A stretch of DNA of 64,000 bases from Streptomyces tubercidicus (GTDB lineage Bacteria; Actinomycetota; Actinomycetes; Streptomycetales; Streptomycetaceae): NCBI RefSeq assembly GCF_027497495.1, contig NZ_CP114205.1, positions 434,001 to 498,000 on the forward strand, read 5' to 3'. Each line of letters begins with the position of its first letter. The stretch's first letter is position 1. The notes below the pieces were generated by a model, which worked only from the letters and a program-made list of their open reading frames with translations, was not told the origin of the DNA and did no database searches. Positions 42,899 through 51,435 of the stretch are shown here, piece by piece. A program made the position numbers and the translations under genes.

Positions 42899-43768
42899 AT
42901 GACAGCGGTCTTCGCCCTGGCCACCAGCCTTCTGTGGGGGCTCGCCGACTTCGGCGGCGGACTGCTCGCCCGACGGCTGCAGGCGCTGACCGTAGTGGTG
43001 GTCTCCCAGGCCCTGGCCGCCGTCGTACTGGGCGCCATCGTGCTGGCCACCGGCGGCTGGCGGGAGGCCGGACCTCAGCTGTGGTTCGCGGTCGGAGCGG
43101 GCGTCGTGGGCCCGGCCGCCATGCTCTGCTTCTACCGCGCCCTGGCGCTCGGCCCGATGGGCGTGGTCTCCCCGCTCGCCTCGTTCGGCACCGTGCTCGT
43201 ACCGCTCGGCGTCGGGATCCTGGCGGGCGAGCGGCCGGGCCTGCTCCAGATCACCGGCATGCTGGTGGCCGTGGTGGGCGTCGTGCTGGCCGGCGGCCCG
43301 CGGATCAGCGGCGCCTCCGTGGCCCGACGGACGATCGTGCTGACGGTGATCTCGGCGCTCGGCTTCGGTGCGGTGATGGCGCTGATCTCTGAGGCGTCGA
43401 CGACCGTGACCGGGCTCTTTCTCGCCCTGTTCGTCCAGCGGCTGTGCAATGTCGCCGTCGGTGGCGCCGCGCTCTACGCATCGGTGCGGCGCGGCACTCC
43501 GGCGCTGCCCGACGGCGGACTCCCGGCCCTCCGGGACGCGCTGCCCGCACTCGCCTTCGTCGGTATCGCCGATGTCGCCGCGAACGGCACCTACGCCCTC
43601 GCCGCCCAGAGCGGACCGGTCACCATGGCCGCGGTGCTCGCCTCCCTCTACCCGGTCGTCACCACGCTCGCCGCACTCGGCATCCTCAAGGAGCGGCTGC
43701 GGGCGATCCAGACGGCCGGCGCCTCCCTCGCCCTGGTCGGCTCGGCCCTGCTCGCCTCCGGCGGCTGA
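42899..43768 (+). CDS. EamA/DMT-family membrane transporter
   Basis: The 289-residue protein has 10 predicted helices in two EamA repeats (ATSLLWGLADFGGGLLARR and LGFGAVMALISEAS mark the start of each half; PVVTTLAALGILKERL is the late signature). DMT exporters expel amino acids, drugs or metabolites. It is likely controlled by the divergent XRE-cupin protein. ATG 42899 has a GAGG upstream. Confidence 0.9.
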   Translation: MTAVFALATSLLWGLADFGGGLLARRLQALTVVVVSQALAAVVLGAIVLATGGWREAGPQLWFAVGAGVVGPAAMLCFYRALALGPMGVVSPLASFGTVLVPLGVGILAGERPGLLQITGMLVAVVGVVLAGGPRISGASVARRTIVLTVISALGFGAVMALISEASTTVTGLFLALFVQRLCNVAVGGAALYASVRRGTPALPDGGLPALRDALPALAFVGIADVAANGTYALAAQSGPVTMAAVLASLYPVVTTLAALGILKERLRAIQTAGASLALVGSALLASGG

Positions 43769-43801
43769 CCCCGGCGGGCGGCCGACGCATCTGACACCGG
43801 G

Positions 43802-44572
43802 TCAGGACGTCTCGTACGCCTCCCCGGCCTCCGCCGCCTGCCACTCCTCCAGCGCGACCAGCTGCTCCGGGGTGACGCCCTCGGGAATCGGCACCGGCGC
43901 CGGGGTGCGCAGCGGCGGCTGCCAGCCCTGCCGGGCGTCCCAGCGGCGGACGATCCTGGCGGGCGCACCGGCGACCACCGCATGGTCGGGGACCTCACCG
44001 CGGACCACCGCACCGGCCGCGACCACCACATTCCGGCCCAGCCGCGCTCCGGGCAGAATCACCGCACCGGTCCCGATCCAGCTGCCGGGCCCGATGGCGA
44101 CCGGCTCACTGCGCGGCCACTGCTTGCCGACCGGCACCTCGGGGTCGTCATAGCTGTGGTTGGTGGTGGTGACATAGACGCCGGGGCCGAAGAAACAGTC
44201 ATCGCCGATCGTCAGCCGGACATCCGCGATCACATGACTGCCGCGGCCCAGCACGACACCGTTCCCCAGCGTGAGGATCGGCTCCGCGCCGAGATCGAGG
44301 TCCGGCATCATGCCCGCCGTCAGCGTCACGTCCTGGGCGATGATGCAGTGGTCGCCGAGCTCGATCCACGGGTCTCCGAAGACCGTGCCCTGGGGATAGG
44401 CGAGCCGGGTGCCGGTGCCGATCCGGCGGAAACGGTACGGCCCCGGGCGCTCGGCCGTCACGGCCGCGGCCTCGCGCACCCAGCGCGCGCCACGGTGGAC
44501 GGCGCGCGACACGGCCCGGCGCCGCCAGGCCGCGACAGACGAGAACACGTTCTGGTTTATCGGCACCCGCAC
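43802..44572 (-). CDS. hexapeptide-repeat acyltransferase
   Basis: The 256-residue protein has left-handed beta-helix hexapeptide repeats across residues about 60-205 (ILTLGNGVVLGRGSHVIADVRLTIGDDCFFGPGVYVTTTNHSYDD, then IGTGAVILPGARLGRNVVVAAGAVV). The TTNHSYDD loop carries the likely catalytic His of maltose/galactoside-type O-acetyltransferases. The N-terminus is helical and basic. It probably O-acetylates a sugar or cell-surface polymer. GTG start. It converges on the EamA gene and is divergent from the carbonic anhydrase gene. Confidence 0.85.
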   Translation of the reverse strand: MRVPINQNVFSSVAAWRRRAVSRAVHRGARWVREAAAVTAERPGPYRFRRIGTGTRLAYPQGTVFGDPWIELGDHCIIAQDVTLTAGMMPDLDLGAEPILTLGNGVVLGRGSHVIADVRLTIGDDCFFGPGVYVTTTNHSYDDPEVPVGKQWPRSEPVAIGPGSWIGTGAVILPGARLGRNVVVAAGAVVRGEVPDHAVVAGAPARIVRRWDARQGWQPPLRTPAPVPIPEGVTPEQLVALEEWQAAEAGEAYETS

Positions 44573-44707
44573 ACCGTACTCAGCCCGCGCGCGGACGGCC
44601 CCGCCGCGGGCTGTGATCTTCGCCCCACCGGTGGTCGGCCCCGCCCGGCGCCGCGCCCGTCGTCTACGGTGCTGTTGGCGCGGCGCAGAACGGTGAGGAG
44701 ATCCAGG

Positions 44708-45247
44708 ATGACGGCACGGGCGTTGATTTCACCGGTGGGCGGGAAGGAGCCGAAGGTCGATCAGAAGGCGTTCACCGCCCCGACGTCCGTCGTGCTCGGC
44801 GAGGTCACGATGGGTCCGGGCGCCAGCGTCTGGTACCAGACGGTGCTGCGGGCCGACTGCGGCCCGATCGTGCTCGGCGCCGACAGCAATGTGCAGGACA
44901 ACTGCACCGTGCATGTGGATCCCGGCTTCCCGGTGACCGTCGGCGAACGGGTCTCCGTCGGGCACAACGCGGTGCTGCACGGCTGCACCGTCGAGGACGA
45001 TGTCCTGATCGGGATGGGTGCCACGGTGCTGAACGGTGCGCACATCGGCGCGGGCTCGCTGGTCGCCGCGCAGGCGCTGGTCCCCCAGGGCATGCAGGTC
45101 CCGCCCGGCTCGCTGGTCGCCGGGGTGCCGGCGAAGGTCAAGCGGCAACTCACCGACGAGGAACGCGAGGGCATCAAGCTCAACGCCGCGATGTACCTGG
45201 AGTTGGCGGCCCGGCACCGGGAGGACGTCACCTCCGCCGAGGAGTGA
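44708..45247 (+). CDS. gamma-class carbonic anhydrase-like protein
   Basis: The 179-residue trimeric beta-helix protein has the family His pattern: CTVHVDPG, then SVGHNAVLHG, giving three zinc ligands. ADSNVQDN carries the Asn/Gln positions typical of YrdA/PaaY-like proteins. Gamma-carbonic anhydrases hydrate CO2, while many bacterial YrdA-type members have weak or unknown activity. ATG 44708 has GGTGAGGAG a good distance upstream. It is a single gene with a hairpin after it. Confidence 0.88.
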   Translation: MTARALISPVGGKEPKVDQKAFTAPTSVVLGEVTMGPGASVWYQTVLRADCGPIVLGADSNVQDNCTVHVDPGFPVTVGERVSVGHNAVLHGCTVEDDVLIGMGATVLNGAHIGAGSLVAAQALVPQGMQVPPGSLVAGVPAKVKRQLTDEEREGIKLNAAMYLELAARHREDVTSAEE

Positions 45248-45264
45248 GCCGGCCGGACGGCCGA

Positions 45265-45301
45265 GGCCGGGATGCGGCGGCCGCCGGACCGCACCCCGGC
45301 C
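45265..45301. terminator. hairpin between convergent carbonic anhydrase and crotonase genes
   Basis: A 13-base stem with one mismatch (45265-45277 with 45289-45301) and an 11-base loop fills the 60-base gap between two convergent stops. Confidence 0.6.
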
Positions 45302-45307
45302 GGAAGT

Positions 45308-46072
45308 TCAGCGGCCTCGGCCCGCCTCGGCGGCCGTGAGGACGGAGGTCATCAGTTCCGCGTCGAACAGGGTGGCATCCGCGAGGCGGTGGGCACCGGA
45401 GTACGCGTTCAGCATGACCTTGGCCGTGCGGAGCGCCACGGGTGACCTGCGGACCATCGGCTTGGTCCACTGCTGGATGACCTCGTCCAGCTCGTCCTCC
45501 GCGACGACCTTGTGCAGGATGGACAGCTCGGCCGCCTTCGCCGCGTCGAAGCTGTCACCGGTAAGGATCAGTTCGCGAATCCGAGCGGCGCCCGTCTCGT
45601 GCAGCAGCCGCGGCAGCGCACCGCCCCATGCGGGCGGCATGCCGAGCGCCAGCTCCGGCATCCGGAAACGGCAGTTGTCCGCTCCGGCCCGCAGATCGCA
45701 GAAGAGCGCCAGCGCCAGCCCCGCTCCGATCACCCCACCGTGCAGCCTGGCGATGGTGACCGCCTCGACCTTGGACAGCGCGTCGCAGACCCGGCGCGCC
45801 TTGCCCGCCACCGCCCGCAGCCCCGATCCCCCGGCATCGGCGGCGAGGAGCTCGGCGAACTCACGGCGGTCGCCGCCCAGACAGAAGTCGGCGCCCCGGC
45901 CGGAGAGAACCAGCACGCGGATTTCGGGCGCGTCCTCCAAAGCGTGCAATACGGTCAGGAGTTCATCGAGGAGCGTTCCGCAGACGGCGTTGCCCGTTTC
46001 CGGGCTGTCCAACTGGACCCTCAGGACCGGCCCCTCCGATATGACCCGGAGTGCCTTGAAATCTTCCGTCAC
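45308..46072 (-). CDS. enoyl-CoA hydratase/isomerase (crotonase) family protein
   Basis: The 254-residue crotonase-fold protein has RVLVLSGRGADFCLGGDRREF (oxyanion-hole region) and VEAVTIARLHGGVIGAGLALALFCDLRAG. In active hydratases two Glu residues act; at the second site it has FRMPELALGMPPAWGGALPRLL. It is likely a CoA-thioester enzyme. It is the last gene of the conservon operon, 47 bases after the second P450, so it may act on the same substrate as the P450s. Start GTG 46072 or 46075, both in frame. Confidence 0.82.
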   Translation of the reverse strand: MTEDFKALRVISEGPVLRVQLDSPETGNAVCGTLLDELLTVLHALEDAPEIRVLVLSGRGADFCLGGDRREFAELLAADAGGSGLRAVAGKARRVCDALSKVEAVTIARLHGGVIGAGLALALFCDLRAGADNCRFRMPELALGMPPAWGGALPRLLHETGAARIRELILTGDSFDAAKAAELSILHKVVAEDELDEVIQQWTKPMVRRSPVALRTAKVMLNAYSGAHRLADATLFDAELMTSVLTAAEAGRGR

Positions 46073-46119
46073 CACGCCTCTGCCCTTCACTTCTCTGTCT
46101 GCTGTCGGCCGGAACCGCA

Positions 46120-47376
46120 TCAGGATGGGACCACACGGAGTTCGGTGATGCGGCGGAACCCCACCCGCGGCGCCCAGACCGGGGGCGCGCTGACCTGCAG
46201 ACCGGGCAGCCGGCCGAGGAGCGCGGTCAGCAGTGTCGTCGCCTCCAGACGCGCCAGCGGCGCCCCCAGGCAGTAGTGGATACCGGAGCTGAAGCTGAGG
46301 TGCGCGGCCTTGCGGCGGATGTCGAAGACACCGGGGTCGAGATGGTGCCGGGGGTCGTGGTTGGCGGCGCCGATCATGAGGTGGACCATCCGGTCCTTCT
46401 CTATGGGCACGCCGGCGAGCATGGTGTCCTCGGGGGCGACACGGCTGATGATGTGGTTCGGGGAGTCGTAGCGCAGCACTTCCTCGACCGCGTCCGGTAC
46501 GTGGTCGGGATGGGCACGCAGCCACCCGAACTGGCGGGGATGCTCCAGGAGGAGCCACACCATGGTGGACAGCATGGTGGAGGTGGTCTCCGGTGCGGCC
46601 AGGAAGACCAGCAGCGCGAGGAGGTAGACGGCCTCGTCGGCCGCCTCCCGGTCGGCTGCGAGAGCGTCCCAGGTACGCAGCCAGCCCGAGACCGGATCGT
46701 TCCCGGGTGCCCTGCGGCGTTCCTGTACCAATTCCCTGAAGTACGCCTGGAGTTGTCCTGTGGCGGAGTCGGACAGCGCGAGCTGACTCGTGGACGGCAG
46801 CAACTCCTGGGTGAATACCTGATCGTGGGCGAGTGCGCGCAAATACGGGTAATCGGCGGGCGGCAGTTGCAGCCAGCTCCCGATGGTATGCATGGGAAGC
46901 TCTTCGCTGACCAGAGCACTGAAATCCGCTTCACCATCGGTGCGCAATTTCTCGGCAAGACGTTCAAGAAGCTGATCGACGGATTCCTCGATCGCATCCT
47001 TGATATCAGCCATGCCTTTCCGGTCGAACATATTGCCCAAGGAACGCCGCACTCGCGTGTGATGCGGAGGATTGAGCGCGGGCAAGGTCCTGCTCATTTC
47101 CCGCGACGAAGCCGCGCTCCACCGCGTCGCCTCCCCCTGCCGAGCCCGCCACTCACTGTCCGGCACCCCCCACGCCCGATCCCGGAGCACCCGGTCACAC
47201 AGGCCGTACGAGGTGATCAGGTACCCGCCCCACGGTGCTGGGACCACATCCCCCATCGATCTGAGTTCGTCGTAGAAAGGCAATGGATTCGCTTGCCCGC
47301 TCGGGGTGCGCAAACGAGAGAAAAGCGAAACCACGGCCCGTCGATCAACCGCGGGGGAAGTCAGGACGGACTCCAC
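46120..47376 (-). CDS. cytochrome P450 (conservon-associated, canonical)
   Basis: A 418-residue soluble P450. It has all main motifs: I helix FLAAPETTST (alternative to AGxET, with Ala-Ala-Pro), K-helix EVLRYDSPNHIISR (ExxR), and the heme loop FSSGIHYCLGAPLARLE with the Cys ligand. It needs ferredoxin and a reductase, none of which is in the window. The pattern of a conservon followed by two P450s, one canonical, resembles the CYP154/CYP157 pairs of Streptomyces; I infer that from arrangement, not from a search. GTG start. Confidence 0.92.
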   Translation of the reverse strand: MESVLTSPAVDRRAVVSLFSRLRTPSGQANPLPFYDELRSMGDVVPAPWGGYLITSYGLCDRVLRDRAWGVPDSEWRARQGEATRWSAASSREMSRTLPALNPPHHTRVRRSLGNMFDRKGMADIKDAIEESVDQLLERLAEKLRTDGEADFSALVSEELPMHTIGSWLQLPPADYPYLRALAHDQVFTQELLPSTSQLALSDSATGQLQAYFRELVQERRRAPGNDPVSGWLRTWDALAADREAADEAVYLLALLVFLAAPETTSTMLSTMVWLLLEHPRQFGWLRAHPDHVPDAVEEVLRYDSPNHIISRVAPEDTMLAGVPIEKDRMVHLMIGAANHDPRHHLDPGVFDIRRKAAHLSFSSGIHYCLGAPLARLEATTLLTALLGRLPGLQVSAPPVWAPRVGFRRITELRVVPS

Positions 47377-47478
47377 AACTACTCCTTGTTCAGCCGCTCA
47401 CATAAAACGGGACACCCCTGCCTACCCCGGCGGCTGAACACTTATACGATGATTACGCGCTCGACTCTGTTGCAGATG

Positions 47479-48840
47479 TCACACCTTCCACCAGCTGAGG
47501 AATCCACTCCACCAGCTGCCCTTCCTGGACTTGCCCTGGTTATCCTGCGGCGAGGTATTTCCGCTGGTAACACCAGAGGACCGACCGGCCGGTCGGCGCT
47601 CGCCGTGCACCGGCGTGAAGCGGGCCGGAAGCCCATTGAGCGCCCGATGGAACGGGCCCGGCCGATACGTCAAGCTCTCTTCGGCCACCGCCAGTTCAAT
47701 GTCCGGAAGGACGTTGAGGAGCTTCTCGATGGCCAGAATCGAGATCAGCAGGGCCGCGTCCTTCGCCGGGCAGGCGTGCGGCCCGGCCCCCCACGCCAGA
47801 TGCGCCCGCTTGCTGAGCGTCTGACGGCCCAACGAGACGTTCGGATCGGTGTTGGCCGCCGCGAAGCTGACGAGCACGGGGGCACCGCCGGGCAGCGTAC
47901 GTCCGGAGACCTCGACATCGTGCACGGGGTAGTGCACCGCGTAGTTGGCTATCGGCGGGGAGTTCCACAGCACGTCATTGATGGCGTCCTCGACGAGCAT
48001 GCCGGCCGAATGCTGGCCACCTGTGTACCTCTCGTCGGCCAGCAGCAGGCGCAGGGCACTGGCGATGATGTTCTGCATCGGCTCCGCGCCGGCGCCTATG
48101 AGGAGAACGAGCTGGTGGATCATCTCCTCATCGCTGAGCCCCGCCTGATGCTGCATCAGCCACGAGGTGACGTCATCGCCGGGGTTGGTCCGCTTCAGCG
48201 CCACCAGCTCGAACAACGACTCGGTGAGGACCTCATTCGCCTTCTCCGCATCGACGCCGTCGAAGATGCCGGAGAAGCCGAAGACCAGCCGGTCACCGAT
48301 CTCGGCCGGGCAGCCGAAGAGGTCGTTGAAGACGAGCAGCGGCAGCCACTGCGCGTAGTCGGTGACCAGATCGGCCTTGCCGCGGCTGCTGAACTGCTCG
48401 ATGAGATAGGCCCCCACCCGATTGACATGCCGGTTCATCCGGTGCATGTCGACCCGGGACAGGCTGTCCGTCACGGCCTGACGGAGCCTCAGGTGGGTGG
48501 CGCCGTCCGAGAACATGGCGTTCGGCCGGTACATCATCATCGGCAGCACCGGACTGTCCAGGGGAACCCGCCCCTCGTTCAGTGCGCGCCAACGGCGTGG
48601 ATCCCGTGCAAAGGTGTCCGGATTCTGAAGGAGGTGCAGCGCCGCCCCGTACTCCGTGACGAGTTCGGCCTCCACACCGGGAGCCAGCTCGACGGGCGCG
48701 CTGGGGCCGTACTCCCGCATCAGCTCGTAGAAGGCGTCCGGCGCGGCGGCGAACTCCATCCCGTGCAGGGGCACCCTTTCGCCGCCGGCGTGCGCGGGGC
48801 AGCCGGGTGGTGGGCTCTTGTATTCCGAGTGAGATTGCAT
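47479..48840 (-). CDS. CvnE-type cytochrome P450 lacking the ExxR motif
   Basis: A 453-residue P450 directly after cvnD (10 bases). The heme loop is present but changed: WGAGPHACPAKD, with Cys kept. The I helix has LIGAGAEPMQN in place of AGxET. The K helix reads INDVLWNSPPIANY where ExxR should be, so the Glu and Arg become Asp and Trp. CYP157-type P450s of Streptomyces are known for loss of ExxR, and this one fits. The last 15 residues, GSWWSGFLSWWKV, form a Trp-rich amphipathic tail that may touch the membrane. Activity is uncertain; it may work with the canonical P450 next to it. Confidence 0.88.
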   Translation of the reverse strand: MQSHSEYKSPPPGCPAHAGGERVPLHGMEFAAAPDAFYELMREYGPSAPVELAPGVEAELVTEYGAALHLLQNPDTFARDPRRWRALNEGRVPLDSPVLPMMMYRPNAMFSDGATHLRLRQAVTDSLSRVDMHRMNRHVNRVGAYLIEQFSSRGKADLVTDYAQWLPLLVFNDLFGCPAEIGDRLVFGFSGIFDGVDAEKANEVLTESLFELVALKRTNPGDDVTSWLMQHQAGLSDEEMIHQLVLLIGAGAEPMQNIIASALRLLLADERYTGGQHSAGMLVEDAINDVLWNSPPIANYAVHYPVHDVEVSGRTLPGGAPVLVSFAAANTDPNVSLGRQTLSKRAHLAWGAGPHACPAKDAALLISILAIEKLLNVLPDIELAVAEESLTYRPGPFHRALNGLPARFTPVHGERRPAGRSSGVTSGNTSPQDNQGKSRKGSWWSGFLSWWKV

Positions 48841-48850
48841 GCCTGAACTC

Positions 48851-49441
48851 CTAGTTGAGGCGGGACTGGAGATATCGGACGAGTGCGATCAGTGAATCCG
48901 CGGAGGAACGTTGGTCCCGTGCGTCACAACTGACCACCGGCGTCTCGGGAAGCAAGTCCAGCGCCTCCCGGATCTCGTCGAGCGAGTGCGTGGGCGTCCC
49001 GTCGAAGCGGTTCACGGCGATGGCGTAGGGGATTCCGTAGTGTTCCACCAGGTCCATGACAGGGAAGGACTCATCGAGGCGCGTGGGGTCGACCAGGACG
49101 AGCGCCCCGAGCGCACCGCGTGTCATGTCCTCCCACACCTGAACGAAGCGCTGCTGGCCGGGGGTTCCGAACAGATAGAGGACCAGCTCCTCGCTGAGCG
49201 TGAGCCGGCCGAAGTCCATGGCGACCGTGGTGGTGGTCTTTCCGGGCGCGCCTTTGGGGTCGTCAATTCCCGCGCCCGCCTGGGTCATTATCTCTTCGGT
49301 TCGCAGCGGCGGAATCTCGGACATGGTCCCGATGAATGTCGTCTTTCCCACGGCGAAGTGCCCGACCACGAGGATCTTCGCCGCGGTCTGCACTGAACTG
49401 CGCAGGTACACACCGTCATCCAAAGCGAGCCTGGAGCCCAT
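48851..49441 (-). CDS. CvnD, conservon small GTPase
   Basis: A 196-residue Ras-like ATP/GTP-binding protein (DUF: conservon GTPase). P-loop GHFAVGKTT (about residues 27-35), switch region with TTTTVAMDFG, DxxG-like FGTPGQQRF and NRFD in place of NKxD. It cycles between GDP and GTP under CvnA-C. Its start overlaps cvnC by 26 bases, and the P450 follows after 10 bases. Role in signalling at the membrane is known from S. coelicolor conservons. Confidence 0.93.
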   Translation of the reverse strand: MGSRLALDDGVYLRSSVQTAAKILVVGHFAVGKTTFIGTMSEIPPLRTEEIMTQAGAGIDDPKGAPGKTTTTVAMDFGRLTLSEELVLYLFGTPGQQRFVQVWEDMTRGALGALVLVDPTRLDESFPVMDLVEHYGIPYAIAVNRFDGTPTHSLDEIREALDLLPETPVVSCDARDQRSSADSLIALVRYLQSRLN

Positions 49442-49796
49442 TCAGCACCTCCTCCAGTATTTGCCGGTCGACAAGCTGAGCGCTAGGTATAGGCGCGCGG
49501 GAGAAGAGATATCCCTCCCGCGCGAGATCGGACACCAGAATCTTGACGACGCCCACCGGTAACCGGGTGTGCCCGGCTATCTCCGCGATCGAGAGGAAGC
49601 CCCCCGAGCACAGCTCCAGCAGGCGGAGTTTCTCCGGATCGAGGGGTTTCGTACGGGGAGGTTCCTCATGCACGGTGACCAGGGTGATCAGTGAGAAGTC
49701 ACTGCCGTCAAGAAGATCGCGGCCGTTGGTGATGACGTACGGCCGCACTAATTCCGCTGCTTCGTGTTCCAGCTCCGGCTCGTCATCGGTTGTCAT
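49416..49796 (-). CDS. CvnC, DUF742 conservon protein
   Basis: A 126-residue protein with the DUF742 pattern: LVRPYVITNGRDLL, LELCSGGFLSIAEIAGHTRLPVGVVKILVSDL, and EGYLFSRAPIPSAQ. The winged-helix-like core may bind the other conservon proteins rather than DNA. It overlaps cvnB by 4 bases and cvnD by 26, so translation is coupled. Confidence 0.93.
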   Translation of the reverse strand: MTTDDEPELEHEAAELVRPYVITNGRDLLDGSDFSLITLVTVHEEPPRTKPLDPEKLRLLELCSGGFLSIAEIAGHTRLPVGVVKILVSDLAREGYLFSRAPIPSAQLVDRQILEEVLNGLQARFG

Positions 49797-50206
49797 GGCT
49801 GAATGTCAGCCCTCTCACGAGGAGGACTGGTCAGGGCCTTACCGAGCTGACCCACCAGCTGTTGCATGCGGAACGTGATCTCCGCCATATCGACGTCAGG
49901 CGACGCCGACACCGCGAGATAGGCACCTTCGCCGGCCGAAATCAGAAATACCCAGCCATGGTCGAACTCGACCAGCGTCTGCCGCCATTGCGGCCGGTTG
50001 GCGGGCGCACCACCATGACAGAAGTCGGCGACCGTACGGCTCAGCGACTGCATTCCGCTCATGGCGGCGGCGACGGTATCGGCGCGATCCCGGCCGACTT
50101 CCTTCGACCGGGCCATAAGCAGACCGTCTGCGGAGACGAGGATGGCATGCTGTGCTTCCGGCAATTCCAGAGCACTGTCAAGCATCCACGACAGATCGTA
50201 GTTCAC
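49793..50206 (-). CDS. CvnB, roadblock/LC7-domain protein
   Basis: A 137-residue roadblock/LC7 domain: ELPEAQHAILVSADGLLMARS, then ADTVAAAMSGMQSLSRTVADF, and VFLISAGEGAYLAVSASPDVD. Such proteins pair with small GTPases as GAP or scaffold. It overlaps cvnA and cvnC by 4 bases each in the conservon operon. Confidence 0.93.
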   Translation of the reverse strand: MNYDLSWMLDSALELPEAQHAILVSADGLLMARSKEVGRDRADTVAAAMSGMQSLSRTVADFCHGGAPANRPQWRQTLVEFDHGWVFLISAGEGAYLAVSASPDVDMAEITFRMQQLVGQLGKALTSPPRERADIQP

Positions 50207-51435
50207 TGAACCTCAGGCCCTTCATTGCTTTCATAGGTGGAACGGCGGCCGGACTGTGTGCCGCGCTGGAATGCGCCCATGACGGACGCCGTCTTCGCGC
50301 TGTCGCGGGCCGGGGTTTCGGTGCTCTCGGATTCGGTCGGCACGATGGAAATCGCACCGCGGCGGCGCCGCTTCGGCAGGCCGCCGGCCGTGGTCTCAGA
50401 AATCGGGCGGGCACCGGACGGCTGCCCCAGGGGCGCCGGGACGGGAGCCGGGGAGCCGGCCGCCGGGTATCCGGGCGGGGCCGGAGCCGGAGCGCCATAG
50501 GCCGAGTGACCAGGGGCATTCTCAGGCGGCAAGGGAGCGGACGCGGCCACGGCAGGGCTCTCCTCGGGCTCGTGCAGAGACGTCAGTAGATCGTCGGGGA
50601 GCAGGACGACCGCGCGCACGCCACCGTAGGGCGAGGTGGAATCCACCGATACCGTGAATCCGTAGCGAGCGGCGAGCACACCCATGACCGTGAAGCCGAA
50701 CTGCGGCGGGTTGCCGAGGCTGGAGACACTGGCCGCATTCTCGCTCGACAGCAGCTGCGCGGCTCGCGCCTTCTCCTCCTCGTTCATACCGACACCGGCG
50801 TCATCGACGATGATGCAGACGCCCTTGGGCACCGGCCGGATATTGATCTCGATCATCGTTTCCGGCGCCGAATAGCTGGTGGCATTGTCCAGCAGTTCGG
50901 CAAGCACCAGCGCAACCGGTTCCACGGCGCGGCTCACGATGGCGAAATTGCTCTGCGACCGGATCTCGACGCGGGTGAAATGCCGAATACGCCCCTTGGC
51001 GCTGCGGACGACATCGTAGAGCGAGGCGTTGTGGCGTCGCCGGCCGAGCCAGCCGTCGCAGAGCACGGCGATGGACTGGGCCCGTCGCGCGAACTGCGAG
51101 TTCATGTGGTCGATGTCGAGCAGATCCTGAAGGATCTTGTGCTCGCCATAGGTCTCCTGCAGCTTGGAAATCGCCAGCTGCTGTTCGCTCGCCAGACCCT
51201 GTAGTGTCCGCATGGCGGACTTCAGAGTCGTCTTGGTCGCCTCTTCGGCCCGGTCCTTGGCTTCTTCCACAGCCTCCGTGTAGTGATCCTCAAGATTGGC
51301 GTAGTGCTGCTTGAGCTCGGCCTTTTCATTGCGAAGATCCGCGATCTTCATTCTGCCGCGAACAATCGCGGTGGCAGCAACAGGGGTACCAGCGATCAAT
51401 CCCCAGAACGCTGGATCCTGGAAGTATTGCGTCAT
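50203..51435 (-). CDS. CvnA, conservon sensor-kinase-like protein
   Basis: The 410-residue protein has a short hydrophobic N-terminus (ALIAGTPVAATAIV-like region, residues 11-26) and a coiled coil (about 30-110). A HATPase_c domain follows: LAELLDNATSYSAPE N box, then VDDAGVGMNEEEKARA and GFTVMGVLAARYGFTVSV. A Pro-rich disordered tail comes last. It lacks a clear phosphoacceptor His in a DHp motif, as other CvnA proteins do. ATG 51435 (MTQYFQDPAF) is preferred to GTG 51462. First gene of the leftward conservon operon; the promoter must lie in the 700-base gap upstream. Confidence 0.92.
   Translation of the reverse strand: MTQYFQDPAFWGLIAGTPVAATAIVRGRMKIADLRNEKAELKQHYANLEDHYTEAVEEAKDRAEEATKTTLKSAMRTLQGLASEQQLAISKLQETYGEHKILQDLLDIDHMNSQFARRAQSIAVLCDGWLGRRRHNASLYDVVRSAKGRIRHFTRVEIRSQSNFAIVSRAVEPVALVLAELLDNATSYSAPETMIEINIRPVPKGVCIIVDDAGVGMNEEEKARAAQLLSSENAASVSSLGNPPQFGFTVMGVLAARYGFTVSVDSTSPYGGVRAVVLLPDDLLTSLHEPEESPAVAASAPLPPENAPGHSAYGAPAPAPPGYPAAGSPAPVPAPLGQPSGARPISETTAGGLPKRRRRGAISIVPTESESTETPARDSAKTASVMGAFQRGTQSGRRSTYESNEGPEVQ

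Noticed and set aside
46276..48846. 856-codon plus-strand frame opposite the two P450s
   Set aside because: It is the antisense shadow of two genes with complete P450 motifs on the other strand.
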